Source: Lineus longissimus
Lineage: Eukaryota > Nemertea > Pilidiophora > Heteronemertea > Lineidae
Direction: 5' to 3'
DNA length: 64,000 nucleotides
NCBI RefSeq assembly: GCF_910592395.1
Contig: NC_088308.1
Coordinates: 28,721,501-28,785,500, forward strand
Shown here: positions 26,501 through 36,043 of the stretch, one piece after another
Layout of the letters: every line of letters begins with the position of its first letter
Position numbering within the stretch: position 1 is the stretch's first letter
Notes under the pieces: generated by a model
What the model saw: only the letters and a program-made list of their open reading frames with translations
Database searches by the model: none
Told to the model about the DNA's origin: nothing
Made by a program: the position numbers and the translations under genes

Positions 26501-27631
26501 TTGAACTCCACGCTCGATTGCCAAACGACCATCTCAGCACTTTTTTTAATGAGAAGCTACAAACTTTTTCACGCAATGTTGGAAAACGAGAACCATTCCG
26601 TTCTGACGATATACTTCACGAGTTCAACGCATTCAGCATCTATTGACGAGAGTGAAGATGACATATTTGCCTCATTGACATATCTTGTAGTGCATTTTGG
26701 TGTCTACGTCACGGCGATCGTTCTGGTATCGGGCATTTTCGGAAATCTTCTGTCGATTGTGATATTTTTCCGTGTCCGCCATCGAGACATCGTGACTGCA
26801 ACCTACCTCGGGCCGCTGGCTGTAGCCGACCTTGTCAACCTGTGTGTTGGTGTCAATCACTGGCTGGACAAAGGCGCCTACGCCTTTTCTGGGCAAACGG
26901 TTTACGTCCAAGAGGCGCTCTCTGACGGTCACTGCAAGTTTCAAATGTTTATGTTTATGTTCTGTGGCTCTCTTTCAACTTGGATCCTGGTTACTTTCTG
27001 TATCGAACGATGTGTGGCAGTTTGGCGCCCGCTGGAAGTCACTTCTATATTTACACAGAAGAAACGAAAAATCTCCATTTTGTTTATCGTTTCTGCATCT
27101 GTTTTACTTGGCATGATTACTGTACCTTCCTTTCAACTGTTTTACGTAATGAATGATTCTGGCCATGTTATCAACGAATGTCGACCAGCACTGACGGCGT
27201 TTTGGCATTTTGTAATATTTCAAATAGTCAATCTGGGAATATATTTGTACATACCAATATTAAGCGTATTTGTCTTGAATATCTTCATAATATATGGAGT
27301 GCATCACGCCGATCATACTGATGGTTTGACCAAAACCAGAGACCACTCGAAACAGAATGAACGAAAGATCATCAAAAACCTTGTAATGATCTCTGCTGCC
27401 TATGTCTTTGCTGTGACACCACTGGGAATAGCCGGCAGCATACAGACGATTGGGGAGGTGACGGCCTGGAGCGGCATGGGTCCGAAAATGATCAACTTTA
27501 TCTACCAGATGGCTGATTTTGCCTTTACTTTCCATTACATTAATTACAGCACCAACTACATTATCTATGTCGTCTCGTTGGACTTCTACCGAGCAGAGTG
27601 TAAAAATATGTTCTGCTGTCGAAATTTATGA
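26501..27631 (+). CDS. Rhodopsin-class GPCR, intronless (paralogue 1)
   Basis: A 376-residue seven-helix receptor in one exon. The N-terminus (1-62) is hydrophilic with N-glycosylation sites at NST (2-4) and NHS. TM1 contains GNLLSIVIFF (81-90). TM2 contains LAVADLVNLC. The conserved extracellular disulphide pair is C145 and C227. The end of TM3 reads CIERCVAVWRPL, so the DRY motif is ERC. TM6 keeps its proline in AVTPLG (P307) but lacks CWxP. TM7 ends NYIIY (352-356), so NPxxY has Pro replaced by Tyr. The short tail ends in CRAEC/FCC-type cysteines suited to palmitoylation. It resembles peptide-type class A receptors, but the ligand cannot be named. Internal Met residues at 17 or 26 could also be starts; the paralogue aligns from about residue 27 on. 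Confidence 0.92.
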   Translation: MNSTLDCQTTISALFLMRSYKLFHAMLENENHSVLTIYFTSSTHSASIDESEDDIFASLTYLVVHFGVYVTAIVLVSGIFGNLLSIVIFFRVRHRDIVTATYLGPLAVADLVNLCVGVNHWLDKGAYAFSGQTVYVQEALSDGHCKFQMFMFMFCGSLSTWILVTFCIERCVAVWRPLEVTSIFTQKKRKISILFIVSASVLLGMITVPSFQLFYVMNDSGHVINECRPALTAFWHFVIFQIVNLGIYLYIPILSVFVLNIFIIYGVHHADHTDGLTKTRDHSKQNERKIIKNLVMISAAYVFAVTPLGIAGSIQTIGEVTAWSGMGPKMINFIYQMADFAFTFHYINYSTNYIIYVVSLDFYRAECKNMFCCRNL

Positions 27632-28748
27632 GTGCACGTTTCTCCTTGTCATGTCACTGCCAAGCCCGTCACTGAGATATGGGATACAACTAAAAATGAT
27701 ACACCAGGCCTATATCCCAGTAACCGCGAATTGTTGAACTCAGGTCAGTGTATGGAAAACGAGGCTCGTTGGCTAGCAGGTTGACCGGGCGCATGGCACT
27801 CCAATCGTCGGTTCGCCGATCTGATTCCCCGGGATGGAACTGGAACTCCAAATAGGCCGGATGAATATCTCTGAATCCGGTTGATCTTGAATATTTCCAA
27901 GTCTTGCCATTAATTGCGAGGAGCCTTGGCTAGACAGGCTGAAATATTGCCAAGGTCTACTAGCCGGCCCCTCGGTCTCGTGGCATGGTTTTCGGCGATG
28001 GCACGAGGCCAATGCAGGAGTTGAGAACTCTTGCTTCCTTTGAGGACTCAAGATTCCAGACGTCAACTTACTTTATTCAACACTTATATTCACTTTGTGG
28101 ACAGCAATGATTGTGACAATCTTTGCACGTGAAATAGCGATTTCACCTCGCAGTTAAATGAGTAAGCATAGGGATGATTCTTTAACGTGAAAACATCAAA
28201 CGACCATATTTTGGTGCCACAAAAATCAAATAAGTCCCTTTCTTGGCCTGAGTGCAATAACTTGATCTGGTACTCTCTTTATCAAATTATGCTTACACAA
28301 TTCCCCATTCGTACTTTCATCCATGTTCTCACGCTCATGTGAGGTGACTGCAACTTGAAACTTGTTATCTGAAAATAGTGTAATCAATTTAGCTTTTCAG
28401 GAATAGAAGTAGGGGATGGTTGAAGCTCCAAATATAGGGTTGCATTTACGGAAGTTGAGTCGATGATTGATAAAGACATGGACACATATACATTATTAAG
28501 GTCCGGGAAAGAGGTAACTTGACGAAGGCCTTTTTTGCCGCATAAATATTTGAACATTCCCTGCCAACAGAAAGCCGCATCTATATTCATGGTCCATGTA
28601 GGGAAACTGTAACGTGGAATTTCGTCCTTTTGTAACCAACGGCTTCAAGTCTTCGTCATGTGACTCTTAGTACTGAGTTCATATAGCGAGGCAGGAAGCT
28701 AATGGTCATGTCACATCAGACCCGCGGCAGCATCGCTCGGACAGCCTG
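27632..28748. other. Spacer between the two GPCR genes
   Basis: About 1.1 kb without a supported gene. It contains the 3' region of paralogue 1 and the upstream region of paralogue 2. No extended similarity between the two upstream flanks was evident. Confidence 0.5.
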
Positions 28749-28756
28749 TATATAAG
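28749..28756 (+). promoter_or_regulatory. TATA box of second GPCR gene
   Basis: TATATAAG lies 41 bases before the ATG at 28797. Initiation about 30 bases downstream would leave a leader of only around 20 bases, much shorter than that predicted for paralogue 1. Confidence 0.5.
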
Positions 28757-28796
28757 TCAGGTTTTTCTTGAACGTACATGGACGAATATCGGGCAA

Positions 28797-29891
28797 ATGA
28801 TGGCAACAAATGACCATGCTACAGTTTTCAATGTAAGTTCAGAAAACGACAAGGTTCTGACGATCACTTTTGCGACACCAACCAATTTTACGCTAGTTCT
28901 TGAGAGTGCAGCCAACATCTTGTCGGCATTCACGGAATTCGTGTCACATTTTGGTGTCTACGTCACGGCGGTCGTTCTGGTATCGGGCATTTTCGGAAAT
29001 CTTCTGTCGATTGTGATATTTTACCGTGTCCGCCATCGAGACATCGTGACTGCAACCTACCTCGGGCCGCTGGCTGTAGCCGACCTTGCCAACCTTTGTG
29101 TCGGTGTCAATGGTTGGGTCGACAAAGGCATCTACGTCTTTTCTGGGGGTAAGGTTTTTGTACAGGAAGCACTTTCTGCAGAACACTGCAAGTTTCGTAT
29201 GTTTATGTTCATGTCGTGTGGTTTGCTTTCAACGTGGATCCTGGTAGCTTTCTGCATCGAAAGAACCGTGGCTGTTTGGCGCCCTCTGAAAGTGACTACC
29301 ATCTTTACGCAGAAGAAGCGAAAGATGGCCATTCTGTTGATTTTCACAGTGTCAATATTACTTGGTCTAGCGACGGTTCCTTCTTTCAATCTTTTTTATT
29401 CACGGGACGAATCTGGTCATATCATCAACGAATGTCGACCTGCGTTGGTGGTGTTTTGGCATTTTGTGGTATTTCAGATTGTTAATTTCGGACTGTACTT
29501 GTATCTTCCTGTTTGTGCCGTGTTAGTCTTGAACATCTTAATCGTGCATGGGGTACAGCACGCTGATAGATCTGTCGAACTCTCCGAAAGCAGATACCGC
29601 TTGAAACAGAATGAACGGAAGATCATTAAAAACCTAGTTCTAGTATCAGCAGCTTACATCTTTGCCATGACACCGCTAGGCATTGTTGGAGGCATCCATG
29701 CAGTGGGTGAGGTAACAAACTGGGCCGGGGTTGGTCCGGATCTAATCAAAGTAGTGTATCAGCTCACCGACTTCACCTTCACTTTCCATTACATCAACTA
29801 CAGCGCCAACTACATCATATATGTCGTCTCGTTGGACTTCTACCGAGCTGAGTGTAAAAAGCTGTTCTGCTGCCGCAGCGCGCTAAAGTAA
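28797..29891 (+). CDS. Rhodopsin-class GPCR, intronless (paralogue 2)
   Basis: A 364-residue single-exon receptor, clearly paralogous to the gene at 26.5 kb and in the same orientation. Shared features are GNLLSIVIF in TM1, LAVADLANLC in TM2, CIERTVAVWRPL at the end of TM3 (ERT in place of DRY, about 155-157), the NECRPAL cysteine in loop 2, the KQNERKIIKNL approach to TM6, TPLG in TM6 and NYIIYVVSLDFYRAEC at TM7. N-glycosylation sites NVS and NFT occur in the N-terminus. A 142-bp stretch over TM1-TM2 is almost identical in DNA to paralogue 1 while other parts are clearly diverged. The ligand is unknown; both copies look functional because no frame break is seen. Confidence 0.92.
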   Translation: MMATNDHATVFNVSSENDKVLTITFATPTNFTLVLESAANILSAFTEFVSHFGVYVTAVVLVSGIFGNLLSIVIFYRVRHRDIVTATYLGPLAVADLANLCVGVNGWVDKGIYVFSGGKVFVQEALSAEHCKFRMFMFMSCGLLSTWILVAFCIERTVAVWRPLKVTTIFTQKKRKMAILLIFTVSILLGLATVPSFNLFYSRDESGHIINECRPALVVFWHFVVFQIVNFGLYLYLPVCAVLVLNILIVHGVQHADRSVELSESRYRLKQNERKIIKNLVLVSAAYIFAMTPLGIVGGIHAVGEVTNWAGVGPDLIKVVYQLTDFTFTFHYINYSANYIIYVVSLDFYRAECKKLFCCRSALK

Positions 29892-30337
29892 TATATAGCG
29901 ACTAGACGGGTGAGCCAAAAGGGATGCTCCGGTGAACTGATCGAGGCTGTTCAAAGTGGACTTGCCCAATGGCTGAACTTTCATAATGATTTGTATTGTA
30001 TGGGTTAAGTGTTCGAGGTTCGAGTATTCGCCAAGGATGACAATCTTTCTTATCGAATATATGCGATAGAATTCAAAAGCAAGTAGCAAATAGCTTTTAG
30101 GTTTTACAGAAACATATAAAAAATCTGATAGCCACAGCTCCGTAGCGAGAGTAGTTCTTGAATGAAGAATATTGCTCACATCAACGATGGTAGGCAGTCT
30201 TTGCTCACATCGATGATTTCCTGCAACCACGTTCAGAAGCGAGAAGTGAACGTATAGTCCTAGAACGACGTTCACCGAGTATCACCATGTTCCCTTCCGC
30301 TATCTTTCGTAAAGCGAACGCCATATAGTCGCCAAGG

Positions 30338-31650
30338 TTACTGGTCAAGCCTCTTCTGCGGAGGTTTCCCATTCAGCCACGTCCTGCGATATGTTTCATC
30401 ACGCCACTTCCGCTGATGCTTCTTGTCATGCCATAGTGATATCCACCGAGGCTCCTCGTGAAGCCACTTCCTTTGATGTCTCTCGTCATTCCACGTCCTT
30501 TCAAGCCTCGCGTGAAGCCACACTAGCTGAGACTTCCCGTGAAATGACGTCCTGTAAAGTCTCTTATCAAGCCCCATTCCGCGTTTTTTCTTCACACACG
30601 TTTCGCATGATTTTGGGCAAAAGAAACCCAGATCTCCCTCCTTGTCTTGACACTTCCCCGAGTCCGCCCAAACTGGACACAGCTCTCGATACATGTCCAA
30701 ACAGCCTGGAGTGATATCAGCTGGAAATAGGAGAAAATAGTTTCACTAATGATATATCAGTGTGGCGTTTGATTACAAGAACCACCAACCGGGATCACTT
30801 AACGCTTGACGTTTATGAGCATGATGGTCATACCGTGTAACAGGTCTAGCAACATCAATCAAGTTGCGTGTTTCATCAGTCCTGCCATGGACGTGTGCTG
30901 AAACGGGCATGATATCTAAAAGGCAACATTATACATCAGAATTTATGCATTATCCAAGCATTTGAGCCAGGGCCAAGTCGAAACTTACCCTTTCCACAAA
31001 CGCCGCAAGAAAGCTGACATTTGCTCTTGAAGTGGTCTTCAGCCGCACAGCGGTCTTGGAAGCGGGCGCCGTGCCTGCATTCTACCCGCCCCAGCTCGTC
31101 AAAGCACCCTGCAAGGCAAAGCAGAAGACGGTTAGGAGAGGTTTTCCTCAAACCTTCAAACCTTCTTCTTCTTCCTATTGTCAGATGTATCATCACCTCT
31201 GGAGCCCAAACGGTTAGGAGTTTTTCAATGAAATTTGACACATCAGTTGGGGGACATGAACGAAAATGACTTTGTCCTTTTTATCATTGATTACGCAATT
31301 ATCCATGGGGCAACCCTTTTAAAACCAGATCAGTGCCAGCTCTGGGCGATGGTTTATTAGGGGAACAACCTATCTTGAAGACAAGCATCTGCTAGCTCTG
31401 AGCGATGGTGTATTGGTTTTTTAAAGGAAATCGGGGCATGAACATGTTTTTAGCACAACGGGCCTAACGTGTGCAATCTGACAAATTCGTGATGCAGAAT
31501 AATGAGAGTCATCACTTGCAAGTTTGGCGTCACAATAAAGTAAGGTGAAAGAAAAGAAATAAACTTACATGCGTCTTCTTTGGACTGGACCAACATGAAA
31601 CATCCGAACAATACCATCAGATGACTGACACCCGCTTCCATGACTGGCAC
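30338..31650 (-). CDS. Secreted protein with two ShK domains and a Trp/Arg-rich repeat tail
   Basis: Three exons in transcript order: 31650-31569, 31108-30989, 30720-30338, with phase-1 GT-AG introns, giving 194 residues. Residues 1 to about 23 form a signal peptide (LMVLFGCFMLVQS core). Exon 2 is one ShK domain with six cysteines (CFDELGRVEC through CQLSCGVC). Exon 3 opens with a second six-cysteine ShK domain (residues about 74-108, ending CPKSCETC). It then changes to a basic, tryptophan-rich tail of eight nonapeptide-like repeats running to the stop. ShK domains occur in channel-blocking peptides but also in many metalloproteases and other secreted proteins, so a toxin role is not implied. 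No enzyme domain is present. MEAG at residue 4 is an alternative start. Confidence 0.85.
30341..30562 (-). repeat. Coding 27-bp repeats (nonapeptide tail of the ShK protein)
   Basis: Eight in-frame units of nine residues (one of eleven) form the C-terminal tail. Examples are RHQRKWLHE, KHQRKWRDE, TYRRTWLNG and RLERTWNDE, with consensus R/K-x-x-R-K/T-W-x-x-E/G. The unit keeps the reading frame, unlike the 43-bp satellite. Confidence 0.8.
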
Positions 31651-32080
31651 ACTCGCCGTGCACTAAGCTAGCCAAGAACAGATACTAGGATACATGGATT
31701 AACATCAGCTAGTGTATGATATCAACCAAGCTGCCAAACGCTTCTTTGAGCAGCGAGCACAATAATGGTGAATATACAAGTGCATTCATGAAGATATCAT
31801 CTTCTTATACATTATTCACAGACAGCCAAGTGTTCACAAAGTCAAACATTATATCGTTGGCATCACCAAAGATGCTATCTTCTCGCGATGGGCTTTCCAG
31901 CCATTTTTTCAAGCTCCACGGCATTTTAGACAAAGAATCAACCACTTGGAGTTCTTCAATGACAATAAACTTTTTAAAAGATACCGTTTTTGCAGAGAAA
32001 CCATTGCTTTGATAGTTGAAATGCTCAGGGAGGACATTGAAAGTGCGACCGACAGAAGCCATGCAATTTCGCCTGAGGTG
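31651..32080. other. No identified gene; one unexplained open frame
   Basis: A minus-strand frame at 31805-32062 (85 codons, start MASVGRTFNVLPEHF) has coding-like composition but no recognised family, splice partner or promoter. It ends next to the palindromic array and could be a transposon fragment. Confidence 0.35.
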
Positions 32081-33155
32081 CTGTCAACACGGTGGAGCAG
32101 CCAGGACTGATTCGGCCTGGCTGTGACTTCATCATCTCTCTCATCATGTTGTCAACACGGTGGAGCAGCCAGGACTGATTCGGCCTGGCTGTGACTTCCT
32201 CATCTCTCTCATCATGTTGTCAACACGGTGGAGCAGCCAGGACTGATTCGGCCTGGCTGTGACTGCCTCATCTCTCTCACCATGTTGACAACTTGGCAGA
32301 GCAGCCAACAAGACTGATGTGGCCTGGCTGTGCCTGCCTCATCTCTCTCACCATGCTGTCAACACGGTGGAGCAGCCAAGACTGATGTGGCCTGGCTGTG
32401 ACTGCCTCATCTCTCTCACCATGCTGTCAGTACGGTGGAGCAGCCAGGACTGATGTGGCCTGGCTGTGACTGCCTCATCTCTCTCACCATGTTGACAACT
32501 TGGCAGAGCAGCCAACAAGCTCCATCGTGTTGACAACATGATGAGAGAGATGATACAGTCACAGGCAGGCCAAATCAGTATTGGTTGCTCTGCCAAGTTG
32601 TCAACATGGTGAGAGAGATGAGGCAGTCACAACCAGGCCGAATCAGTTCTGGCTGCTCCACCGTGTTGACAATAATCATGGTGAGAGAGATGAGACAGTC
32701 ACAGCCAGGCCAAAATCAGTCTTGGCTGCTCTGCCAAGTTGTCAACATGGTGAGAGAGAAAAGGAAGTCACAACCGGGCCGAATCAGTCCTGGCTGCTCC
32801 AGCGTGTTGACAGCATGATGAGAGAGATGAGATAGTCACAGCCAGGCCACATCAGTCTTGTTGGCTGCTCTGCCAAGTCGTCAACATGATGAGAGAGATG
32901 AGACAGTCGCAGCCAGGCCGAATCAGTCCTGGCTGCTCCACCGTGTTGCTAACATGCTGAGACAGATGAGACAGTCGCAGCCAGGCCAGATCAGTCTTTG
33001 CTGCTCTGCCAAGTTGTCAACATGGTGAGAGAGATGAGGAAGTCACAGCCAGGCCGAATCAGTCCTGGCTGCCCCACTGTGTTGACAGCATGATGAGAGA
33101 GATAAAACGGCCATAGCCAGGCCGAATTAGTCCTGGCTGCTCCACCGTGTTGACG
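32081..33155. repeat. Palindromic array of about 68-bp tandem units
   Basis: From 32081 to about 32520 roughly six units run in one orientation (GTCAACACGGTGGAGCAGCC, then CTGATTCGGCCTGGCTGTGAC, then CATCTCTCTCATCATGTT). At about 32525 the orientation flips, and about nine units run in reverse complement to 33155. Two unit types interleave, one with CGGTGGAGCAGCC and one with TTGGCAGAGCAGCC. The whole could fold into a hairpin several hundred base pairs long. A detached fragment of the same unit lies at 33588-33636. Open frames across it are by-products of the repeat. Confidence 0.93.
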
Positions 33156-33587
33156 AGACAAGACCACTAATGAATATTCACAGCCGGTTGGAGGGTCGAG
33201 GCCTATCAATTAGACGAGTGCATGTTTTTAACTCTCAAATACATATTTGGAGAGGTATTGAAAAAATATTTGTTGTGGCAAGTCTACAGATATAAAGAAA
33301 TTATTTGATGAAAAAATTAATTTCGAATTTTGCTAATTGGGTAATAGGGGGCGTGTTTTGAGTTTTTTCTGCCAGAGTGGAAATATCAAAGTCTGTCTAA
33401 TTTGTCGATTATCAAAAAATTTCCGTGGTCAATCACCAGTTTATTTTTCACCATTTACTTGCCCGACTGTCCGGAATAACATAATCTAAATTTCAGATTC
33501 ACAACACCACGCATTCTTTGATGCGTCGCGGTCAAACATTGACAATTTAACTGCTAAAAGGCTTAAAAAATCAATTGTGGTCTTGTC
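33156..33587. other. AT-rich spacer, nothing recognised
   Basis: Low-complexity AT-rich sequence between the palindromic array and its detached fragment. No gene or element is supported. Confidence 0.5.
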
Positions 33588-33626
33588 TCTGACAACATGA
33601 TGAGAGAGATGAGAGAGATGAGATAG

Positions 33627-33835
33627 TCACAGCCACAGTACTTCGATCGTTTCTCCTCCGCACGTGCTAGGACGTGTCTGTCGGAGCTGACAGCTGTATC
33701 GATGATTAGGACCTCCTTTTCCTTCTCACAGAACACGAGCATGTCGGGGTGCCGGTGTTTTATAGCCGGGCGCGTGGGGACTAGCGAGTCCCAGAGCAAT
33801 CTCAGCTTCCTTCCATCCAGAGTACGAGTGGTCAT
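33627..33835 (-). pseudogene. Non-LTR retrotransposon ORF fragment
   Basis: The minus-strand translation reads LLWDSLVPTRPAIKHRHPDM, then VLIIDTAVSSDRHV and EEKRSKY. This spacing (W-D, then H-R-x-P-D, then I-I-D-x-A-V, then a charged EEK-KY segment) resembles the region downstream of reverse transcriptase in non-LTR elements common in marine invertebrates. That comparison is from general knowledge. Only about 70 residues are present, and the fragment runs directly into array-type sequence, so it is a dead, truncated copy. Confidence 0.55.
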
Positions 33836-34680
33836 TGGAACCGGCTTCTCGAGACCACATACCGATGGTATCCATCAATATGTCTCCTGTATGTGTCTGA
33901 TGTAGGATGTAGGGGCATGCAATGGCTGTATGGGGGATAGGTCATACCCCAGACATCTACAATCGGTGATCCTCAATATTGGTCACCATGGCATGCATGC
34001 ATATCTTAGAATGAATTAACTGTGTTGCATATACATGGCTGTATAGCAAAATAGTCAAAAATTAGCAAAGATATGCACATGTCACTGTGCTACGAGTATT
34101 TGGTCAGCAGGCGTTCGTCTATTACGCGATCACGACTACTTCAAATACGTTGAGCAGAGAAATGAAAGTTTGATACCTAACTAATTTCTGAAAGATCAAT
34201 ATTTTGGTTTTGCTAATGTGCCTTCACTAATATGTTCTTTCGTTTTCATCTCAAGAAATATCAACCTGAAAGTGATTTTGATTTTATCGATAGATACCTC
34301 TTACACTAATTGATATTCTAATGTAAGAGTTTTTTTAATATATTTGTCATAACAATTTTACAATACCCAAAATATGGGTCATACCAGCAGACCACAGGCC
34401 TAGTCTACATATAGGCCCGTACTATAAATCAGATACTTGGTCGTGGTCAATTGGACAGATTACCACTCGGAAGAGATTGTCCCCATGTTTATTAGAAATG
34501 TCTTGAGGCCTGTCCATATGATTATTGGAGATGTCTCTTGGACAAATTTCTCTTCGAGTAATTTCTAATTCAGGAGCCAGCACAATTAAATACTCCATTG
34601 GCATGTGTGATGTTATCATCAGTATCTTTGTCACAATTCTGTATCCACTTTCATCTCGGTTGTGTTGGCATTTGTTTCAG
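33836..34680. other. Intergenic, nothing recognised
   Basis: AT-rich sequence with short open frames only. A short duplicated phrase (agatt/gattac with ggacagatta and ggacaaatttctc) is seen around 34456-34560 but not resolved into an element. Confidence 0.45.
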
Positions 34681-34760
34681 GTCTCGCACATTCCCAGAAA
34701 CCCAATGTTCTGTTGATTGTTGTGGATGATTTGAGACCAGCCATTGGCTGCTACGGCTAA
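34681..34760 (+). pseudogene. Sulfatase (iduronate-2-sulfatase-like) exon relic
   Basis: A good acceptor (tttgtttcag) is followed by a frame reading LAHSQKPN and then PNVLLIVVDDLRPAIGCYG before a TAA. The phrase VLLIVVDDLRPxxGCYG is the metal-binding N-terminal strand of the sulfatase family and is closest to iduronate-2-sulfatase. The frame stops straight after GCYG, no GT donor follows, and the CxPSR active-site exon was not found nearby. Degraded sequence beyond (TVDKLIK-like) suggests the exon once continued. It is best read as an isolated, broken gene copy. Confidence 0.6.
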
Positions 34761-34935
34761 AAATCTAACGAGGACTGACAACGAATTTGAGGGCTTCATT
34801 CCAAAGTTACACTGTAGACAAATTGATCAAGTTAAGTATTTTTATGTAGATATTGACGTCATTTTGGTGGCACGTTTAAGATGACTGTGGTCCCAAGTAG
34901 TACTCAGGTTGTACTTAAAGAGTTGTCAGGTAGAT

Positions 34936-35058
34936 ATTGGGTGATATGAATAAAGACTAGGAAATGCTTTTATCTAAATCTCCATGTACATTACACTAGG
35001 CCTTCCTGTACAAAACCGGAGTAAAAGCATTTGCTAGTCTTTATTCATATCACCCAAT
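34936..35058. mobile_element. Short hairpin element (MITE-like)
   Basis: Terminal arms of about 37 bp (attgggtgatatgaataaag on the left and its reverse complement at 35022-35058, one mismatch) enclose about 50 bp. The total is 123 bp with no coding capacity. Target-site duplication could not be fixed by eye. Confidence 0.65.
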
Positions 35059-35223
35059 GTGTACTGCCAGTCTCGTGAGATCAGATAACCAGCTGGCAGA
35101 GGTTGGTTGTTCCATTGTCCATCCTTGTGAGATGATTACCATGGTACAACCAAATCAGTTGTCTTGTATCACCCATGTAGAACGCAAGTGTAATGTTGTC
35201 TTCTACAGCTAAGACCCTTTGAA

Positions 35224-35355
35224 GGTTGTGTCAATGTCTTCCCAACCTGACCAGATAACCAGCTGGCAGAGGGTAGTTGTTTCAGAGTTTTTAGGTTGTG
35301 TCAAGGCCTTTACAATCTGAATAGATAAGCAGCTGGCAGAGGTTGATTGTTTCGA
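35224..35355. repeat. Approximately 70-bp direct repeat
   Basis: Two adjacent units share GGTTGTGTCAA, then AGATAACCAGCTGGCAGAGG, then GTTGTTTC, spaced 70 bp. A third, partial copy of the CAGATAACCAGCTGGCAGAG part is at 35081-35113. Confidence 0.6.
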
Positions 35356-35840
35356 AATCCCACAGACAGAATGATATTGGGATTTCACCAATCTTAATTG
35401 CAGTTGCCTGTACCATGACAGAAGACGGACGAAATAGTGCGATGGCCTTCATGATTTTGCTCGGGTTCGGGAGTTCCTGGGCTGTTAAGGGCAGGCATAA
35501 ATTGGGTCAGGTCAAGTCTTGGGGTTGAAGTGAATCTGAGATTTTTTTCGTAAGGGTCATCTTCATTAAAACCAATTCACCGACTTAACGTTGCCCTCTT
35601 TTAAGGCAACAAAATAATGAAAACAGATGCAAAGACAGGAGACTAAAGACGGAATACAATGTACAGAACACAGCCTTGTTATTCATGAAACATAGACTCT
35701 TGTCGACAACAAACAGTCAACAGAATTATGGCAGGCTTTTTCAAAATAACAATGATGTGAAGTGAAAAAATACAGCAATAAAAGTAAGTCACTCTATTGC
35801 AAATAACCTCCCTAACGAGACCCAACACCTTCAGCACCGA

Positions 35841-36043
35841 ACCACGTAGATCTACGTGGCCAAAATCCCCCTCCCTTTGAGCTGGTTATCGGAGTCTCAC
35901 GGACTTCATGAAAGAACTACGCCATCGCCATCTTCAGGGTAAGGTAGGAACTGAAAGGACAAGAAAAGGTTCTTCCATGAAGTCCATGAGACTTCGATAA
36001 CCGGCTCAAAGAGGGGGGTTTGGGCCACGTGGATCTACGTGGT
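35841..36043. repeat. Inverted-repeat (foldback) element
   Basis: Left arm 35841-35916 and right arm 35970-36043 are imperfect reverse complements with a loop of about 50 bp. The outer tip of the left arm is the perfect 18-bp palindrome CCACGTAGATCTACGTGG (35842-35859); the right tip has one change from it. An 18-bp word, ctccctaacgagacccaa, lies just outside at 35808-35825 and recurs at 56959-56976. Confidence 0.7.

Noticed and set aside
26672-29389. Antisense ORFs of 80-91 codons across both GPCR genes
   Set aside because: They are shadows of the receptor reading frames and are duplicated only because the receptors are.
31805-32062. 85-codon minus-strand ORF starting MASVGRTFNV
   Set aside because: Coding-like but unrecognised and unpartnered, next to a repeat array. 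It is noted in the spacer entry and not called as a gene.
32348-32835. Overlapping ORFs of 77-84 codons on both strands
   Set aside because: They are translations of the palindromic 68-bp array with no domain or splice support.
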